From DATBJJ01 sp036556425 (GTDB lineage Bacteria; Acidobacteriota; Vicinamibacteria; Vicinamibacterales; 2-12-FULL-66-21), in the NCBI GenBank assembly GCA_036556425.1, contig DATBJJ010000060.1:27070-91069 (forward strand): a stretch of 64,000 nt of DNA. Reading direction: 5' to 3'. The position numbers were made by a program, and so were the translations under genes. Position 1 is the stretch's first letter. Every line of letters starts with the position of its first letter. The notes beneath the pieces are model-generated. The model was not told the DNA's origin. It saw nothing but the letters and a program-made list of their open reading frames with translations, and did not search any database. Shown here in pieces: positions 17,312 through 26,815 of the stretch.

Positions 17312-18255
17312 GAGCGCTCCGCTCGCCGCGCGAATGCCTGCAGGTGCAGCGCGATCGGCGTGTTCACGCCGAACGGCAATCGGCGCGCGATGTTGTAGAG
17401 CGCCAGCCGCGCCTGCGCAGCCGCTCGCGATGACGGCGGACACTCCGGCGCAGCGACCTCGACGCTGATCGCTTCGAACCCGGCGCGGGTCAACGCGAAA
17501 CGCAGCGCCTGCGGAGAAAAGTGACTGACGTGAACCAGGTTGTCGGCGAGCGTCGCGCGATAGCCGCGGCTCAACCGGGCACGGACTGTTTCTTTCAACG
17601 CCTGCGCCGGACCGCAGGGAACCTTGACGGAAATCCACCCGCGGGGCGCGAGCGCTTCCCTGACGGTTCTCAGCAGCGCGAGCGGCTCGGGAATGTGCTC
17701 GAGCACATCGGTCAGCGTGACCGCATCGAAGCGCTTGCCGATATCGAGCACGCGCTCCGCCCGGACCCGGTGCACCGTGGCCCCGGTCCGCTCGACCGCA
17801 TAGCGTGCGGTGCGCGCGTTGATCTCCGTCCCTTCCGCGCGCCACCCCGCGCTGCGCGCGAGGTGCAGAAATCGTCCGGCATGCGATCCGATGTCGAGCA
17901 GCGAGCGCGGCGACGTCCGCACGCGCCGATCCAGCTCGTCGAGAATGCGCGCGAAGATCACGTCCTTGTAGGTCGACTCGAACTCCTGCGCGACCCAATC
18001 GGCCGACCACCGCTGGTCGTACATCCGCTCGAAGTACCGAGGAAGCGCGGGAATGCGATCGGGCTGCGCGAAGCCGCATTGGCGGCAGCGCTGCAGCGCG
18101 ATCGTCTCACCCGTGTACGCCGCCAGCTCGGGATCCTGCTCGCGCCACGCGTCGAATTCCAAGATGGCCGAATGAAAGCGATCGAGATCGCGTCCTCCGC
18201 AGATCCAGCACGCGCCTGTCTCGACGTACGATCGTTCAGGAGCAGCCGCGATCAC
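17308..18255 (-). CDS. class I SAM methyltransferase with N-terminal zinc-ribbon
   Basis: A 315-residue protein. The N-terminus has paired cysteines CWICGG and CRQCG, a putative zinc-binding knuckle that precedes many EPS/LPS-locus methyltransferases. Motif I is LLDIGSHAGRFL, and LTDVLEHIPEPLALL and FDAVTLTD complete the SAM-binding core. The start is GTG 18255, overlapping the upstream stop as GTGA; much longer in-frame extensions would cover the whole upstream gene. Likely acts on a nucleotide sugar or glycan. Confidence 0.87.
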   Translation of the reverse strand: MIAAAPERSYVETGACWICGGRDLDRFHSAILEFDAWREQDPELAAYTGETIALQRCRQCGFAQPDRIPALPRYFERMYDQRWSADWVAQEFESTYKDVIFARILDELDRRVRTSPRSLLDIGSHAGRFLHLARSAGWRAEGTEINARTARYAVERTGATVHRVRAERVLDIGKRFDAVTLTDVLEHIPEPLALLRTVREALAPRGWISVKVPCGPAQALKETVRARLSRGYRATLADNLVHVSHFSPQALRFALTRAGFEAISVEVAAPECPPSSRAAAQARLALYNIARRLPFGVNTPIALHLQAFARRAERS

Positions 18256-19415
18256 ATGCCACCTGCCGCCGCCGTCATGCGCGCCTCGCCGGCGCCGTCG
18301 GCAATCGCCGCGATGTCGCGCGCCATGTGATCCCACGTTCGCGACCGCAGCCGCGCCGCGAGGCCCGCGATGCGCGGCGAGAGCGACGAATCGCTGCGCC
18401 ACGATCGCAGCCGATTCGCCAGCTCCGCGGCGCTGTTGGGATCGTCGAGGAGCAGCGCGTTGAGATCCATCGGATACTGCTCGGCGACGCCTGCCGACGT
18501 CGTCACGATCGCGGGTAGCCCTCGGCACAACGCTTCGTGGACCGCGAGCCCGTACGCCTCGTACCGCGCCGGGTGAACGACGACATCGCACGCGGCGAAG
18601 ACGTTCGGCATGTCGCGCCGGAAGCCCAGGAAGCGCATGCGATCGCCGGGCAGCGTCTCCGACGCCCGGCGCCGCCACGACGCGAGCTCGGCGCCCGTAC
18701 CCGCGACGACGAGGTCCACGTCCCAGTCGGACGACGCGCAAAGCGATCGCCACGCGTCGAAGAGCGTGTCGAAGCCCTTGCGGCGATCGCCGAGCGCGCC
18801 GACGAAGAGCGCGAGCCGACGATCGTGCGGCAAGCCGAGCGCGCGTCTCGCCGACACCCGCGCCTCGTCGTCCACGGTCGAGAAGGTTGCCGGATCCGTT
18901 CCGTAGTAGACGACCCGGATCCTGTCCGCGGGAACGCCAACGGTCTCGGCGACGTCCGCAGCGGTTCGCGAGCTGTTGCAAATCACCACGCGTGCGCGGG
19001 TCAGCGCCTGGCGCTCCTGATCGAGATACCGGCGATGGTTCGACTGCACGCGCGCGCGATTCAGCGTGCCCGCCGCCTCAGGCGTGAACGCGGCGTGGAC
19101 GTAGTGAACCCAGTTCAGATCGCCGGCATCGACGTTGCCGCCGTTCGCGACGACGCGGACCTGCCGATCGGCAAGGCGCTGCTGCCAGCGGCGCGCCGTG
19201 AATCGAAGGATTGGCTCGCCGAATCGCTCGGCGCCGAGCGGACGCGGAACGCCGTGCATCGTCACGCGCGGCATCGACGCGAGGTCGGGCGCGACCGAGT
19301 GGCTCACGAGATGGACATCCTCACGCGTCGCCAGGTACGACGCGAGCGCGTAGTTCGCCCGATCCATGCCACCGTGCGTGGTGAAGTCGCCGGCGACGAG
19401 CAGCCACACGCTCAT
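18252..19415 (-). CDS. glycosyltransferase family 4
   Basis: A 387-residue GT-B enzyme. The donor domain begins LFVGALGDRRKGFDTLFDAW, and ARYEAYGLAVHEALCRG holds the E-x7-E motif. Near the N-terminus, GGMDRANYALASYL is the expected acceptor-loop helix. ATG 19415 overlaps the polymerase gene by four bases. It probably adds one sugar in the EPS repeat unit. Confidence 0.91.
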   Translation of the reverse strand: MSVWLLVAGDFTTHGGMDRANYALASYLATREDVHLVSHSVAPDLASMPRVTMHGVPRPLGAERFGEPILRFTARRWQQRLADRQVRVVANGGNVDAGDLNWVHYVHAAFTPEAAGTLNRARVQSNHRRYLDQERQALTRARVVICNSSRTAADVAETVGVPADRIRVVYYGTDPATFSTVDDEARVSARRALGLPHDRRLALFVGALGDRRKGFDTLFDAWRSLCASSDWDVDLVVAGTGAELASWRRRASETLPGDRMRFLGFRRDMPNVFAACDVVVHPARYEAYGLAVHEALCRGLPAIVTTSAGVAEQYPMDLNALLLDDPNSAAELANRLRSWRSDSSLSPRIAGLAARLRSRTWDHMARDIAAIADGAGEARMTAAAGGM

Positions 19416-20776
19416 GATGGATTCGCCGCCGTTCGAGCCGACGACGAAGCGCCGTGCAACGCGCCAGCCAGAAACCAAAACTGCAGACCAATCTGCGTCA
19501 CGAACGGCGTGAAGCTGAAGATCAACGCCGCGGTGCCGAGATTCGCGGCAAGCGCGACGGCGGCGCACGCGCGCACCTTCGGCTCCTGATCGCGGAGCGC
19601 GAGGCGCCACTGCGCGAGGAGCGCGACGAACGGCGCGGCGACGCCGAGGATGACGAGCGGGATTCCGCCGTCGATCGCCCATCCCGCAACTTGGATCTCC
19701 GCCCAGAGCGGCGACTGGCCGCCTGAACCGAAGTAGCCGGCGATCATGCCCCACCGGCCGAGGCCGGCGCCGAGCGGATACGTCGACACCAGATCGTCGA
19801 AGGTGTAGACGAGCTGCCCGCCGCGCGACGCCGAGTACAGCGTCATCGGATCCTGCTCGAAGAGCGTCAGCGTTCGTTTGGCAATGCTTTCGCCGCCGAG
19901 ACTGATCGCGAACGTGAACGTCGCGACGACGATCCCGGCGGCGATGCCGCCAAACAGGATCGCGCGCTGCGCGCGCCGGTGCAGGACGAGCACGGTCACG
20001 TACGCGCCGAGCATCAGCGCGAGCACGACGAGAGAGACGCGCACCTGACTGAGATAGATCGCGGCGACGCCCGCGAACGAGCCGCCGAGCGCGAGGGCGC
20101 GCTGCCACTTCGGCGCCGCGCTCGTCGCGAACACAAGGCCCAGGAGCGCCGCATACATGCCGGGGCCGGCGACTGCGCCGGGGTTGTCGAAGAGCCCTGG
20201 CGGCCTCACGATCAAGTTGCCGTTCGGCCCGCGATACGACACCGCGCCGAGCCCGAACGCCGACTCCGTGACGATGCGCGACATCTCCTGCGGCATCCAT
20301 CGATCGGGATCGTAGACCTGCAGCACGCCGACGAGCGCGTTGACCCCGTTGCAGACGAGCAGCAGCAGCATCAACCTCGCGAGATGATCGGGGCCGCGCA
20401 CGATGGCGGGCGCCCAGAACACCGGCGCCATGACGGCGACGTACAGCACGAGTTGCGCGATGCCGCCGACGAAGGAGCTCGTGAACGGATGCAGAACCAT
20501 CGCAGCCGTGTAGATCATCGACGCGACCAGCCACGGCTGCGCGGGATGCGGACGGGTGCTCTTCGCGTTTCCATACGCCCACCACGCGAAGAGCGCGATC
20601 GAGATCGCGAACGACGCAACGCGAACGTAGAAACGCACCGGCTGCGTGCCCGGCAGATACAACACCGCCGGAATCGCCGTCTGGCTGACGATGAAGAACT
20701 CGGCAAGCCCCCACGTGGACGGCGCGAAGGTCGAGGACATCGAGCGCATGGACGCCGCGGGCGTTGCTGCCCCCAC
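19412..20776 (-). CDS. O-antigen ligase/polymerase-like membrane protein
   Basis: About 454 residues with some ten to twelve hydrophobic segments and the conserved periplasmic loop pattern (GLFDNPGAVAGPGMYAALLG, SRGGQLVYTFDDLVS, YPLGAGLGRWG) of Wzy/WaaL-type proteins. It is distinct from the protein at 3364-4659, so the locus has two such enzymes; one may polymerise repeat units and the other ligate or cap. GTG 20776 starts one base after the preceding stop. ATG 20749 or 20740 are alternatives and would trim up to 12 residues. Which protein is the polymerase is not decidable from sequence. Confidence 0.82.
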   Translation of the reverse strand: MGAATPAASMRSMSSTFAPSTWGLAEFFIVSQTAIPAVLYLPGTQPVRFYVRVASFAISIALFAWWAYGNAKSTRPHPAQPWLVASMIYTAAMVLHPFTSSFVGGIAQLVLYVAVMAPVFWAPAIVRGPDHLARLMLLLLVCNGVNALVGVLQVYDPDRWMPQEMSRIVTESAFGLGAVSYRGPNGNLIVRPPGLFDNPGAVAGPGMYAALLGLVFATSAAPKWQRALALGGSFAGVAAIYLSQVRVSLVVLALMLGAYVTVLVLHRRAQRAILFGGIAAGIVVATFTFAISLGGESIAKRTLTLFEQDPMTLYSASRGGQLVYTFDDLVSTYPLGAGLGRWGMIAGYFGSGGQSPLWAEIQVAGWAIDGGIPLVILGVAAPFVALLAQWRLALRDQEPKVRACAAVALAANLGTAALIFSFTPFVTQIGLQFWFLAGALHGASSSARTAANPS

Positions 20777-20777
20777 G

Positions 20778-21983
20778 TCAGGCCACCTGCTCGTAAATCT
20801 CGACCAGCGCGGCCGCGAGCCGATCGGGATCGAATCGTGCGCACGCCGCCTCTCTGGCGCGCGTGCCAAGCTGCCGGCGCAGGCGCTCGTCCGCCGCGAG
20901 ACGTGCAATCGCTCGACTCAGGCTCTCGGCGTCGCCGGGCTGGTGCACGATCGCGTCGACATCCGGCTCGATCAACTCGCGCGCGCCGCCAGCCGCGCTC
21001 GTCACGACGGCGCGTCCGCACGCCATGGCTTCCGCGATCACGAGGCCGAACGGCTCCGGCCGCGTGCTCGCGTGGACGACGACGTCGAGCGCGCGCATCG
21101 CGTATGGAGCGCGAAGGAATCCCGTGAAGCCGACGCGATCCGCGGCGCCAAAACGCGCCGCGCACGCGCGAAGCTCGTCAATCGTGTACTGGCTGCCCGC
21201 GGTGTCATAGAGCGGCTCGCCGATCACGTAGCCGCGCACGGGCAGATCGCGAGGCAGCGCGGCAATCGCGCGGAGAAACACCTCGTGCCCTTTCCATCGC
21301 GCGAACGTCGCAACCAACCCGACGCGGATGGTTCCCGTCGGCGCCGGCGCGAGCCCCGCGCGCGCGTCGAGATCGTCCGATGGACCGGTCGGCGTGAACA
21401 TCTCCAGATCGACGGCGTTGTGCACGACGCGCACGGTCACCGGCGGCGCGAGCGCGCGAGCAACGTCCTCCGCCACGCTCGACGAATTGGCGACGATGGC
21501 CGCGGCGCGCGGCGCGTGCGACTTCAGCAGCGCGCGCGTGAGCGCGCGGTCGCCCACGTACTCGTGCATGTGCCACACGAGCTTCGGTCCGCCCGCGCGG
21601 GCGCCCAGCACGTGCCCTTTGATCCCGTTCGTATGAAGCACGGATGGGCGCAGCGATCCAAGCACCCGGCGAAGGCGTCGCAGATACAGCGGAAGGCCGG
21701 CCGCCACTGGCACGAGTCGCGCGGCAAGCGCGACGCGAGCGGCAAGCGGATGCCGTGCGTTGGTCGCCGCAAACTCGCCGAGACGCGCGAGCGATTCAGG
21801 CAATGGGAGCATCACGCAGTCCGCGCCCGCTCGTTCTGCGCGATCGAGCAGCGGTCCGCGTCCCGGAAGGATCACGTGCAGATTCCACTCCGGGCGGCGC
21901 CGCCGAATCGCGGCGATCATGTCGACGAGCGCAATCTCGGAGCCGCCAAGCTGATCCGAGACGCTGAAGAACGCAATCCGCAT
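20778..21983 (-). CDS. glycosyltransferase family 4
   Basis: A 401-residue GT-B enzyme. The N-terminal acceptor domain opens FFSVSDQLGGSEIALVD; the donor domain has VGLVATFARWKGHEVFL and E-x7-E in RPEPFGLVIAEAMACG. The ATG at 21983 is directly adjacent to the upstream stop at 21984. The long N-terminal domain and SVLHTNGIKGHVL suggest a lipid-linked glycan acceptor. Donor not predicted. Confidence 0.92.
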   Translation of the reverse strand: MRIAFFSVSDQLGGSEIALVDMIAAIRRRRPEWNLHVILPGRGPLLDRAERAGADCVMLPLPESLARLGEFAATNARHPLAARVALAARLVPVAAGLPLYLRRLRRVLGSLRPSVLHTNGIKGHVLGARAGGPKLVWHMHEYVGDRALTRALLKSHAPRAAAIVANSSSVAEDVARALAPPVTVRVVHNAVDLEMFTPTGPSDDLDARAGLAPAPTGTIRVGLVATFARWKGHEVFLRAIAALPRDLPVRGYVIGEPLYDTAGSQYTIDELRACAARFGAADRVGFTGFLRAPYAMRALDVVVHASTRPEPFGLVIAEAMACGRAVVTSAAGGARELIEPDVDAIVHQPGDAESLSRAIARLAADERLRRQLGTRAREAACARFDPDRLAAALVEIYEQVA

Positions 21984-22913
21984 TCACGCCGGCAGCGGCT
22001 CGCTCGGCGCGGCCCATAGCAGATGCGGCCACGGATCCGAGCCGAGCGCCGCGGGATCGATCGGCGTCAGCAGCTCGCCGATCGGAACCGGACCGATCGC
22101 CGCGCGCCGGTGCATCGCGGGCGAGTGATCGATGTGCCATCCGCGATAGCCCGCGCGCACGAACGGCTCGAGACAGCGCTCGACGGACTGTCCGATCCGC
22201 GCGAGCTCGGCGGGATGGCACTCGAGCAGCACGTAGCGGTACCGGCGCCCGGCCAATCCGCGCGCCATCCCCTCGAGCGCTTCGGCCTCGCCCCCCTCGA
22301 TGTCCATCTTCACGAGATCCACGCGGCTCTTGCCGCTTCCGTCCGCGAACAACAACGTATCGAGCGACGTCGTCGCGCACTCGAAGTCCGCCGCTTCGGA
22401 CGGCCGCGCTGCGCGAGAGAGGCCCCAATTCCCCGCGCGCTCGTCGAAGCCGACGAACGCGCGCGGGCCGCGATCGGCACCCGCCGCAACCGTCCGCACG
22501 TCGACCTGCGAGAGATTGTTCGCGCGCACGTTCTCGCCGAGCATCGCGGCGAGCCTCGGGTGCGGCTCGAGCGCGACGACGCGCCCGGCGCGACCGACGA
22601 GGTGCGCGCAGACGAGGCTGAAGTAGCCCCAGTTCGCGCCGACGTCGACGGCGCACATGCCGGGCGCGAGCAGTCGCGCGGCGAGCTGCGTTTCCTGCGG
22701 CTCGTACCGTCCGGTGAAGCACACCTCGCGCGCGATCGAGTCCTGCAGATCGCAGATGAACCGCGCGCCGCCCAGCTCGCGCGGCAACCGCGCGACGAAT
22801 GGACCGCTCGACAACTTCGCGATCGCGTTCGACAGATGGTAGCGGCCGAACGGCAGCGTCCGAATCGCGGATGCCGACAGCGACACCCAGAGAGGCTGGT
22901 TCGTTTCAAGCAT
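21984..22913 (-). CDS. FkbM family methyltransferase (fourth copy)
   Basis: A 309-residue FkbM enzyme. Motif I is AVDVGANWGYFSLVC, with VALEPHPRLAAML, LVKMDIEGGEAEALEGM and LLECHPAEL. It has a long C-terminal extension with a PLPA end not shared by the tandem copies, so it is not a recent duplicate. ATG 22913 follows an 80-bp gap, a wider break than most in this operon, so an internal promoter is possible. Likely methylates a glycan hydroxyl. Confidence 0.92.
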   Translation of the reverse strand: MLETNQPLWVSLSASAIRTLPFGRYHLSNAIAKLSSGPFVARLPRELGGARFICDLQDSIAREVCFTGRYEPQETQLAARLLAPGMCAVDVGANWGYFSLVCAHLVGRAGRVVALEPHPRLAAMLGENVRANNLSQVDVRTVAAGADRGPRAFVGFDERAGNWGLSRAARPSEAADFECATTSLDTLLFADGSGKSRVDLVKMDIEGGEAEALEGMARGLAGRRYRYVLLECHPAELARIGQSVERCLEPFVRAGYRGWHIDHSPAMHRRAAIGPVPIGELLTPIDPAALGSDPWPHLLWAAPSEPLPA

Positions 22914-22993
22914 CGATCGAGTCAGGCCGCAAGGGATCGACTCTGTGATCCCTCGCCCTCCGCGAGCTCCGCGATAAAGCTCGGCGCACTCCG

Positions 22994-23650
22994 CTATCTC
23001 CGCGCGATCAGCAAGACGTTGTCGGAACACGCCTGCGGAAAGATCCGCGACAGCGTCCGCGGATAGTGCGCGCCGGTCAGTGGAATCCGTCCGGATTCCG
23101 TGAACGCCAGCTCGGCATTCGAGAGGCCGCACTCGCCCGCGATGCGCACGAGATCGTTCGGCAGCAGCGCGCTGCGATGGATTGGATAGTACTCGTCCTG
23201 GAACGCGGCGAATCTCCCTTTCACCGCAAGCGACAGCAGCGACAACACGCTCATTTGATTCGGCGTCGTCATCACGATCCATCCGCCGGGCTTCACGACG
23301 CGCGTCAATTCGCGCGCGAACGCGTGCGGGTTCTCGAGATGCTCCACCGTCTCGATGGCGGCGACGATGTCGGCGGAGGCCGAGTCGACCGGAATCGGAT
23401 CGCGATCCAAGTCCGCTTGGACGAACGTCACATCGGGCGGCAGCTCCGGATGGCGCACGACATCGACGCCGACGTATGCGGTCGCGAGATCGCGCGCGGC
23501 CTCGCGAAAGCGGCCGATGCCGCAGCCGACGTCGACGAGAACCCCTCGCGCGCTTCGGCGCCGCAACAGCTCGACGGCAGCCTCGTGGATGATCGCCTCG
23601 CTGTCGCCGTGCGTCTCGAGCGCGCGCGCGACGGCGGCCTCTCTCGTCAT
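22994..23650 (-). CDS. class I SAM-dependent methyltransferase
   Basis: A 218-residue Rossmann methyltransferase with motif I VLVDVGCGIGRFREAA, IVAAIETVEHLENP as post-II and the post-III motif WIVMTTPNQMSVLS. These features match Methyltransf_11/23-type enzymes that act in polysaccharide or lipid modification. ATG 23650 overlaps the glycosyltransferase stop by four bases. The following 80-bp gap separates it from the next FkbM gene. Confidence 0.87.
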   Translation of the reverse strand: MTREAAVARALETHGDSEAIIHEAAVELLRRRSARGVLVDVGCGIGRFREAARDLATAYVGVDVVRHPELPPDVTFVQADLDRDPIPVDSASADIVAAIETVEHLENPHAFARELTRVVKPGGWIVMTTPNQMSVLSLLSLAVKGRFAAFQDEYYPIHRSALLPNDLVRIAGECGLSNAELAFTESGRIPLTGAHYPRTLSRIFPQACSDNVLLIARR

Positions 23651-24771
23651 GCCGCGGCGCTGGCCGACGCCGACGCGAGCGCCCTGGCGATCTGCGGCAG
23701 GACCACGGAGGGCGCGCACCTCGATCGCGCGTGGTCCGGTCCCGCGGCGCCGAGACGGCAGCGAAGCTGCGGATTCCCGACGAGCGAACGGAGGGTCTCG
23801 CCGAGCGCCTCGAGATCGCCGGCGCGCACGAGCCGGCCGCACGCGTCGGAGACGATCTCCGGGGCGCCGCCGAGATCGGCCGTAACGACGGGAATCCCCG
23901 ACAGCAGCGCTTCGGCGAACACGATGCCGAACGGCTCGGGCCCTTCGTTCATTTGGCACAGCACGTCCGCCGCTTTCATGAGCGCGGGCACATCGCGGCG
24001 CTCGCCCAGGAACCGGACGCGGCGGGCGATGCCCAACCGCTCCGCCTCCTGACGAAGCATCGCCGCGTACTCGCGCTCGTGCGGGCGCTGCGCGCCGCCC
24101 GCGATCCACAAGGTCCACGCCGGCGCGTCCGCGATTCGACCGATTCCGCGAAGCAGGTTGACGTGCCCTTTCCATCGCTCGAGACGGCTCGCCGAGAGCA
24201 CGACGACATCGGACGGCGCGGTCTCGAGCGACGCGCGAAGCGCCGCGCGGAGCGCTGGATCGACGTCCGGCACGACGACCGGCGGATGAATCACCGCGAC
24301 GGGCGCGCCGGGATTCAGCGCGGCCGCGCTCTTCGCCGTCCACCTGCTGTTGCAGATCACGAGATCCGCCGGCGTGCGCTTCGCGACGCGCTCGACGAGC
24401 GTCCGCCCCGATGCGGCGTCGTGCTGCCACCACACGATCGGCACGCCTCGCCGGCGCGCCGCGGGGCCGAACAGCGCGACGCTCCACGGCGCGTGACACA
24501 CGACGACGTCGGGCCGACGCGCGTCGACGAGCCGCGCGAACGCGCTTCGGCCTTGAAAGATCGACGACGGCCGGCTGAGACGCACGTCGCCGACGAGCGT
24601 GACGGACGCGCCCGTCGCGCGAAGCTCGTCCTCCAATCGGCCTGGCGCCGCAATCGCGAACGATGTGTCGATCTCCGGCGTCTTCATCAGCGCACGATGC
24701 TTCGCCAGCGTCACGAGCATCTGTTCGATGCCGCCGAACAGGCGTCCGCTCGTCACGTGGAGAACGCGCAT
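23647..24771 (-). CDS. glycosyltransferase family 4
   Basis: A 374-residue GT-B enzyme. LHVTSGRLFGGIEQMLVTL forms the acceptor-side start; the donor domain has VLSASRLERWKGHVNLL, LWIAGGAQRPHE and E-x7-E (GPEPFGIVFAEALLSG). ATG 24771 is the only start that keeps the first strand intact. A 30-bp gap separates it from the Wza-like gene on the 5' side, so both probably share a transcript. Confidence 0.91.
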   Translation of the reverse strand: MRVLHVTSGRLFGGIEQMLVTLAKHRALMKTPEIDTSFAIAAPGRLEDELRATGASVTLVGDVRLSRPSSIFQGRSAFARLVDARRPDVVVCHAPWSVALFGPAARRRGVPIVWWQHDAASGRTLVERVAKRTPADLVICNSRWTAKSAAALNPGAPVAVIHPPVVVPDVDPALRAALRASLETAPSDVVVLSASRLERWKGHVNLLRGIGRIADAPAWTLWIAGGAQRPHEREYAAMLRQEAERLGIARRVRFLGERRDVPALMKAADVLCQMNEGPEPFGIVFAEALLSGIPVVTADLGGAPEIVSDACGRLVRAGDLEALGETLRSLVGNPQLRCRLGAAGPDHARSRCAPSVVLPQIARALASASASAAA

Positions 24772-24801
24772 GCTGGAAATTGATGGAAAGGCTGACGAGC
24801 G

Positions 24802-25605
24802 CTACCAGAGCCGGGAGAGAACTTCGACCGAATCGCCGGGGAAGACGAGATCGTCCATCTTCACGTCTTTGATGATGACCTGCTTTCCGTTGGACAGACG
24901 GGTGATGCGGATGCGGCCGCGGGAGCCTTTCTCGGTGACGCCGCCAGCCATCGAGATGGCTTTCGATACGGTCATGCCGGCCTCGTGCAGGAAGGGACCG
25001 CCATTCTTGACGTACCCCGTGACGAAGAACATCTCCGCCTTGGGTACGAACACGGTATCCCCATCGCCGAGGAAGATGTTCTGCGCGCGCCCGCTCTGAA
25101 GATCCACCATCGTCACGCGCTCGGCCGCGGGCTTCGCGCCCTGCGCCGCCGCGTCACCGGTGCGCGGACGGCGATTGATCTCGATGTACGCGCCGGCGTC
25201 CGGCGTCGGCGAACCGGCTTTCGCGAGCGCTTCCGTGAGGCTGATGTTCCCCATCAGCGTCACGGCACCCGGCGTTCGCACTTGTCCCCACACGTACACG
25301 ACCTGGCTTCGGTACGACTCCACCTCGATCGAGACCTGCGGATTGCGCAGATACTTCTCTCCGAGCCGCGCGGCAATGTCCTGCTGAATGGCGCGGAGCT
25401 TCAGGCCGACCGCCTTGACCTGGCCGATGAACGGATAGTCGAACGTGCCGTCGCTGCCGACAGTCACGATCTTCGTCAGCGTTGGCTCGTCGACGACGGT
25501 GATCGACAAACGATCCTGAGGTCCGACGAGATACTCGGGAGAGCTTTGCGACGTTTGTCCTGCGGGGACCGCCGCGAGCGCAAGAACCAAGAACAACAGA
25601 AGCAT
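24802..25605 (-). CDS. polysaccharide biosynthesis/export protein (Wza/BexD-like)
   Basis: A 267-residue exported protein. A short signal peptide (about 1-16) is followed by the Poly_export domain, recognisable as VGPQDRLSITVVDEPTL near 27-43 and the NPQVSIEVESYRSQVVYVWGQV repeat, and then SLBB-type repeats (VFVPKAEMFFVTGYVKNGG, PGDSVEVL). This family forms or gates the outer-membrane polysaccharide channel. Wza homologues usually carry a lipobox cysteine; no cysteine is present in this N-terminus, so membrane attachment may differ. It is four bases after the barrel gene and probably works with it and the Wzz/BY-kinase. Confidence 0.92.
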   Translation of the reverse strand: MLLLFLVLALAAVPAGQTSQSSPEYLVGPQDRLSITVVDEPTLTKIVTVGSDGTFDYPFIGQVKAVGLKLRAIQQDIAARLGEKYLRNPQVSIEVESYRSQVVYVWGQVRTPGAVTLMGNISLTEALAKAGSPTPDAGAYIEINRRPRTGDAAAQGAKPAAERVTMVDLQSGRAQNIFLGDGDTVFVPKAEMFFVTGYVKNGGPFLHEAGMTVSKAISMAGGVTEKGSRGRIRITRLSNGKQVIIKDVKMDDLVFPGDSVEVLSRLW

Positions 25606-25609
25606 GTTT

Positions 25610-26815
25610 CTAGAAGCCGTACGTCAGCGATCCCAACAGACGCGTGCGGTCGTATTCGCGATCCGCGCGATCGCTCGATCGCTTCGCGAACTCGAGATCG
25701 ACGCCAAGCCGGATGTGCGGGCGGTAGCGGAACCCGACGCCCGCGCTGATCATCTGCCAGCTGTCGCGCCGCTCGTCCGTTCCCGCGAATCGCGCGCGGT
25801 AGTCGAGCTGCTCGCGGCCGACGGCGCCGCGGATGTCGAGCGTCTCCCGAATCTGACGCGTAACTGTGACACGAATCGACGAGAGAAGGTAGTACGGCTC
25901 CGTCTCCTCGAACGAGTACTGAACGTCACGCGACACTGCCAGATCGACTTTCGTCAACTCGCCGATCGCGTGGCTCAACGTCCCCTGCACGACGAGCCCG
26001 GTGAAATCCGGGAGCTCGGGATCCTGTCCGTCGAACCGGCGGATGCCGACCGCGAGCGATCCCTGCACGATGGCCGGCGCGTCCATGCGGATCGACGGCA
26101 TGATGCGGAACGAGTCCGTATCGCGCTCGGGCGCCGCATCGAATCGATCCTGCTGCCGCGACGCGATCACGCTGATCGTCGTGAGCGGCGTGGCGTAGTA
26201 CTCGACGCCCGCCTCCACGACGCCGACGTTCGAGCTCAACGTGCGGCTCAACGCGATGCCGTCGAACGTGGAGCCTTCGTCGAACTCGACGCTCGTATGC
26301 TTCACCGCGGCGACGAAGCCGGCGCGCGGCGACGCGAGGTAGCGTCCGCCCGCCGCGAGGTGCGTCTGCGCGCGCGGCGCGCGAATATCGAGCTCCGCGT
26401 TCAGCCGTTCGCTCGTATGCGTGCTCGACCCCAGGAGATACGGCTTGAACGCGCCAAGGTCCGCGTCGGCTCGCGCCTCGGACGCGTAGTCGATCGATCG
26501 CTCGTCGGAGAAGCGTTGGAAGTAGACCAGGCCCGTGGCGAGCGCGCCGGTCAGCAGTGTGCGGCCCGTGCGAAGGCGCGCGACCATGCGCGGCGTCGCG
26601 GTCATCGTGAGGTCGCGCTTCGGGTCGAGGGCGTCGTTGAACACGTTCGAGTCGATGCCCAAGTTCGTAATCGTCAGGGTGGGGCTGAGGCCGAGCGGAC
26701 CGAGCCGAATCGGCATCCCCTCTAGCGGATCGGGTGCGGACGGGTCCTGCGCTGACGCTTTTGTAACCTGACTCAACAAAAGTGTAAGCGTCAAAATGCA
26801 CGTAATTGCACGCAC
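25610..26815 (-). CDS. outer-membrane beta-barrel protein of the EPS locus
   Basis: About 401 residues. A GTG at 26815, with GAGAGGG about 11 bases upstream, gives a signal peptide (VRAITCILTLTLLLSQVTKASAQ). The mature part has alternating amphipathic strands with frequent aromatic ends and finishes in LLGSLTYGF, a terminal phenylalanine expected of outer-membrane barrels. Longer ATG starts at 26980 would add an unstructured N-terminus with no signal. Such proteins often accompany Wza in export loci, and similar beta-barrels occur in EPS systems lacking a classical channel. The exact function is not known. Confidence 0.82.
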   Translation of the reverse strand: MRAITCILTLTLLLSQVTKASAQDPSAPDPLEGMPIRLGPLGLSPTLTITNLGIDSNVFNDALDPKRDLTMTATPRMVARLRTGRTLLTGALATGLVYFQRFSDERSIDYASEARADADLGAFKPYLLGSSTHTSERLNAELDIRAPRAQTHLAAGGRYLASPRAGFVAAVKHTSVEFDEGSTFDGIALSRTLSSNVGVVEAGVEYYATPLTTISVIASRQQDRFDAAPERDTDSFRIMPSIRMDAPAIVQGSLAVGIRRFDGQDPELPDFTGLVVQGTLSHAIGELTKVDLAVSRDVQYSFEETEPYYLLSSIRVTVTRQIRETLDIRGAVGREQLDYRARFAGTDERRDSWQMISAGVGFRYRPHIRLGVDLEFAKRSSDRADREYDRTRLLGSLTYGF

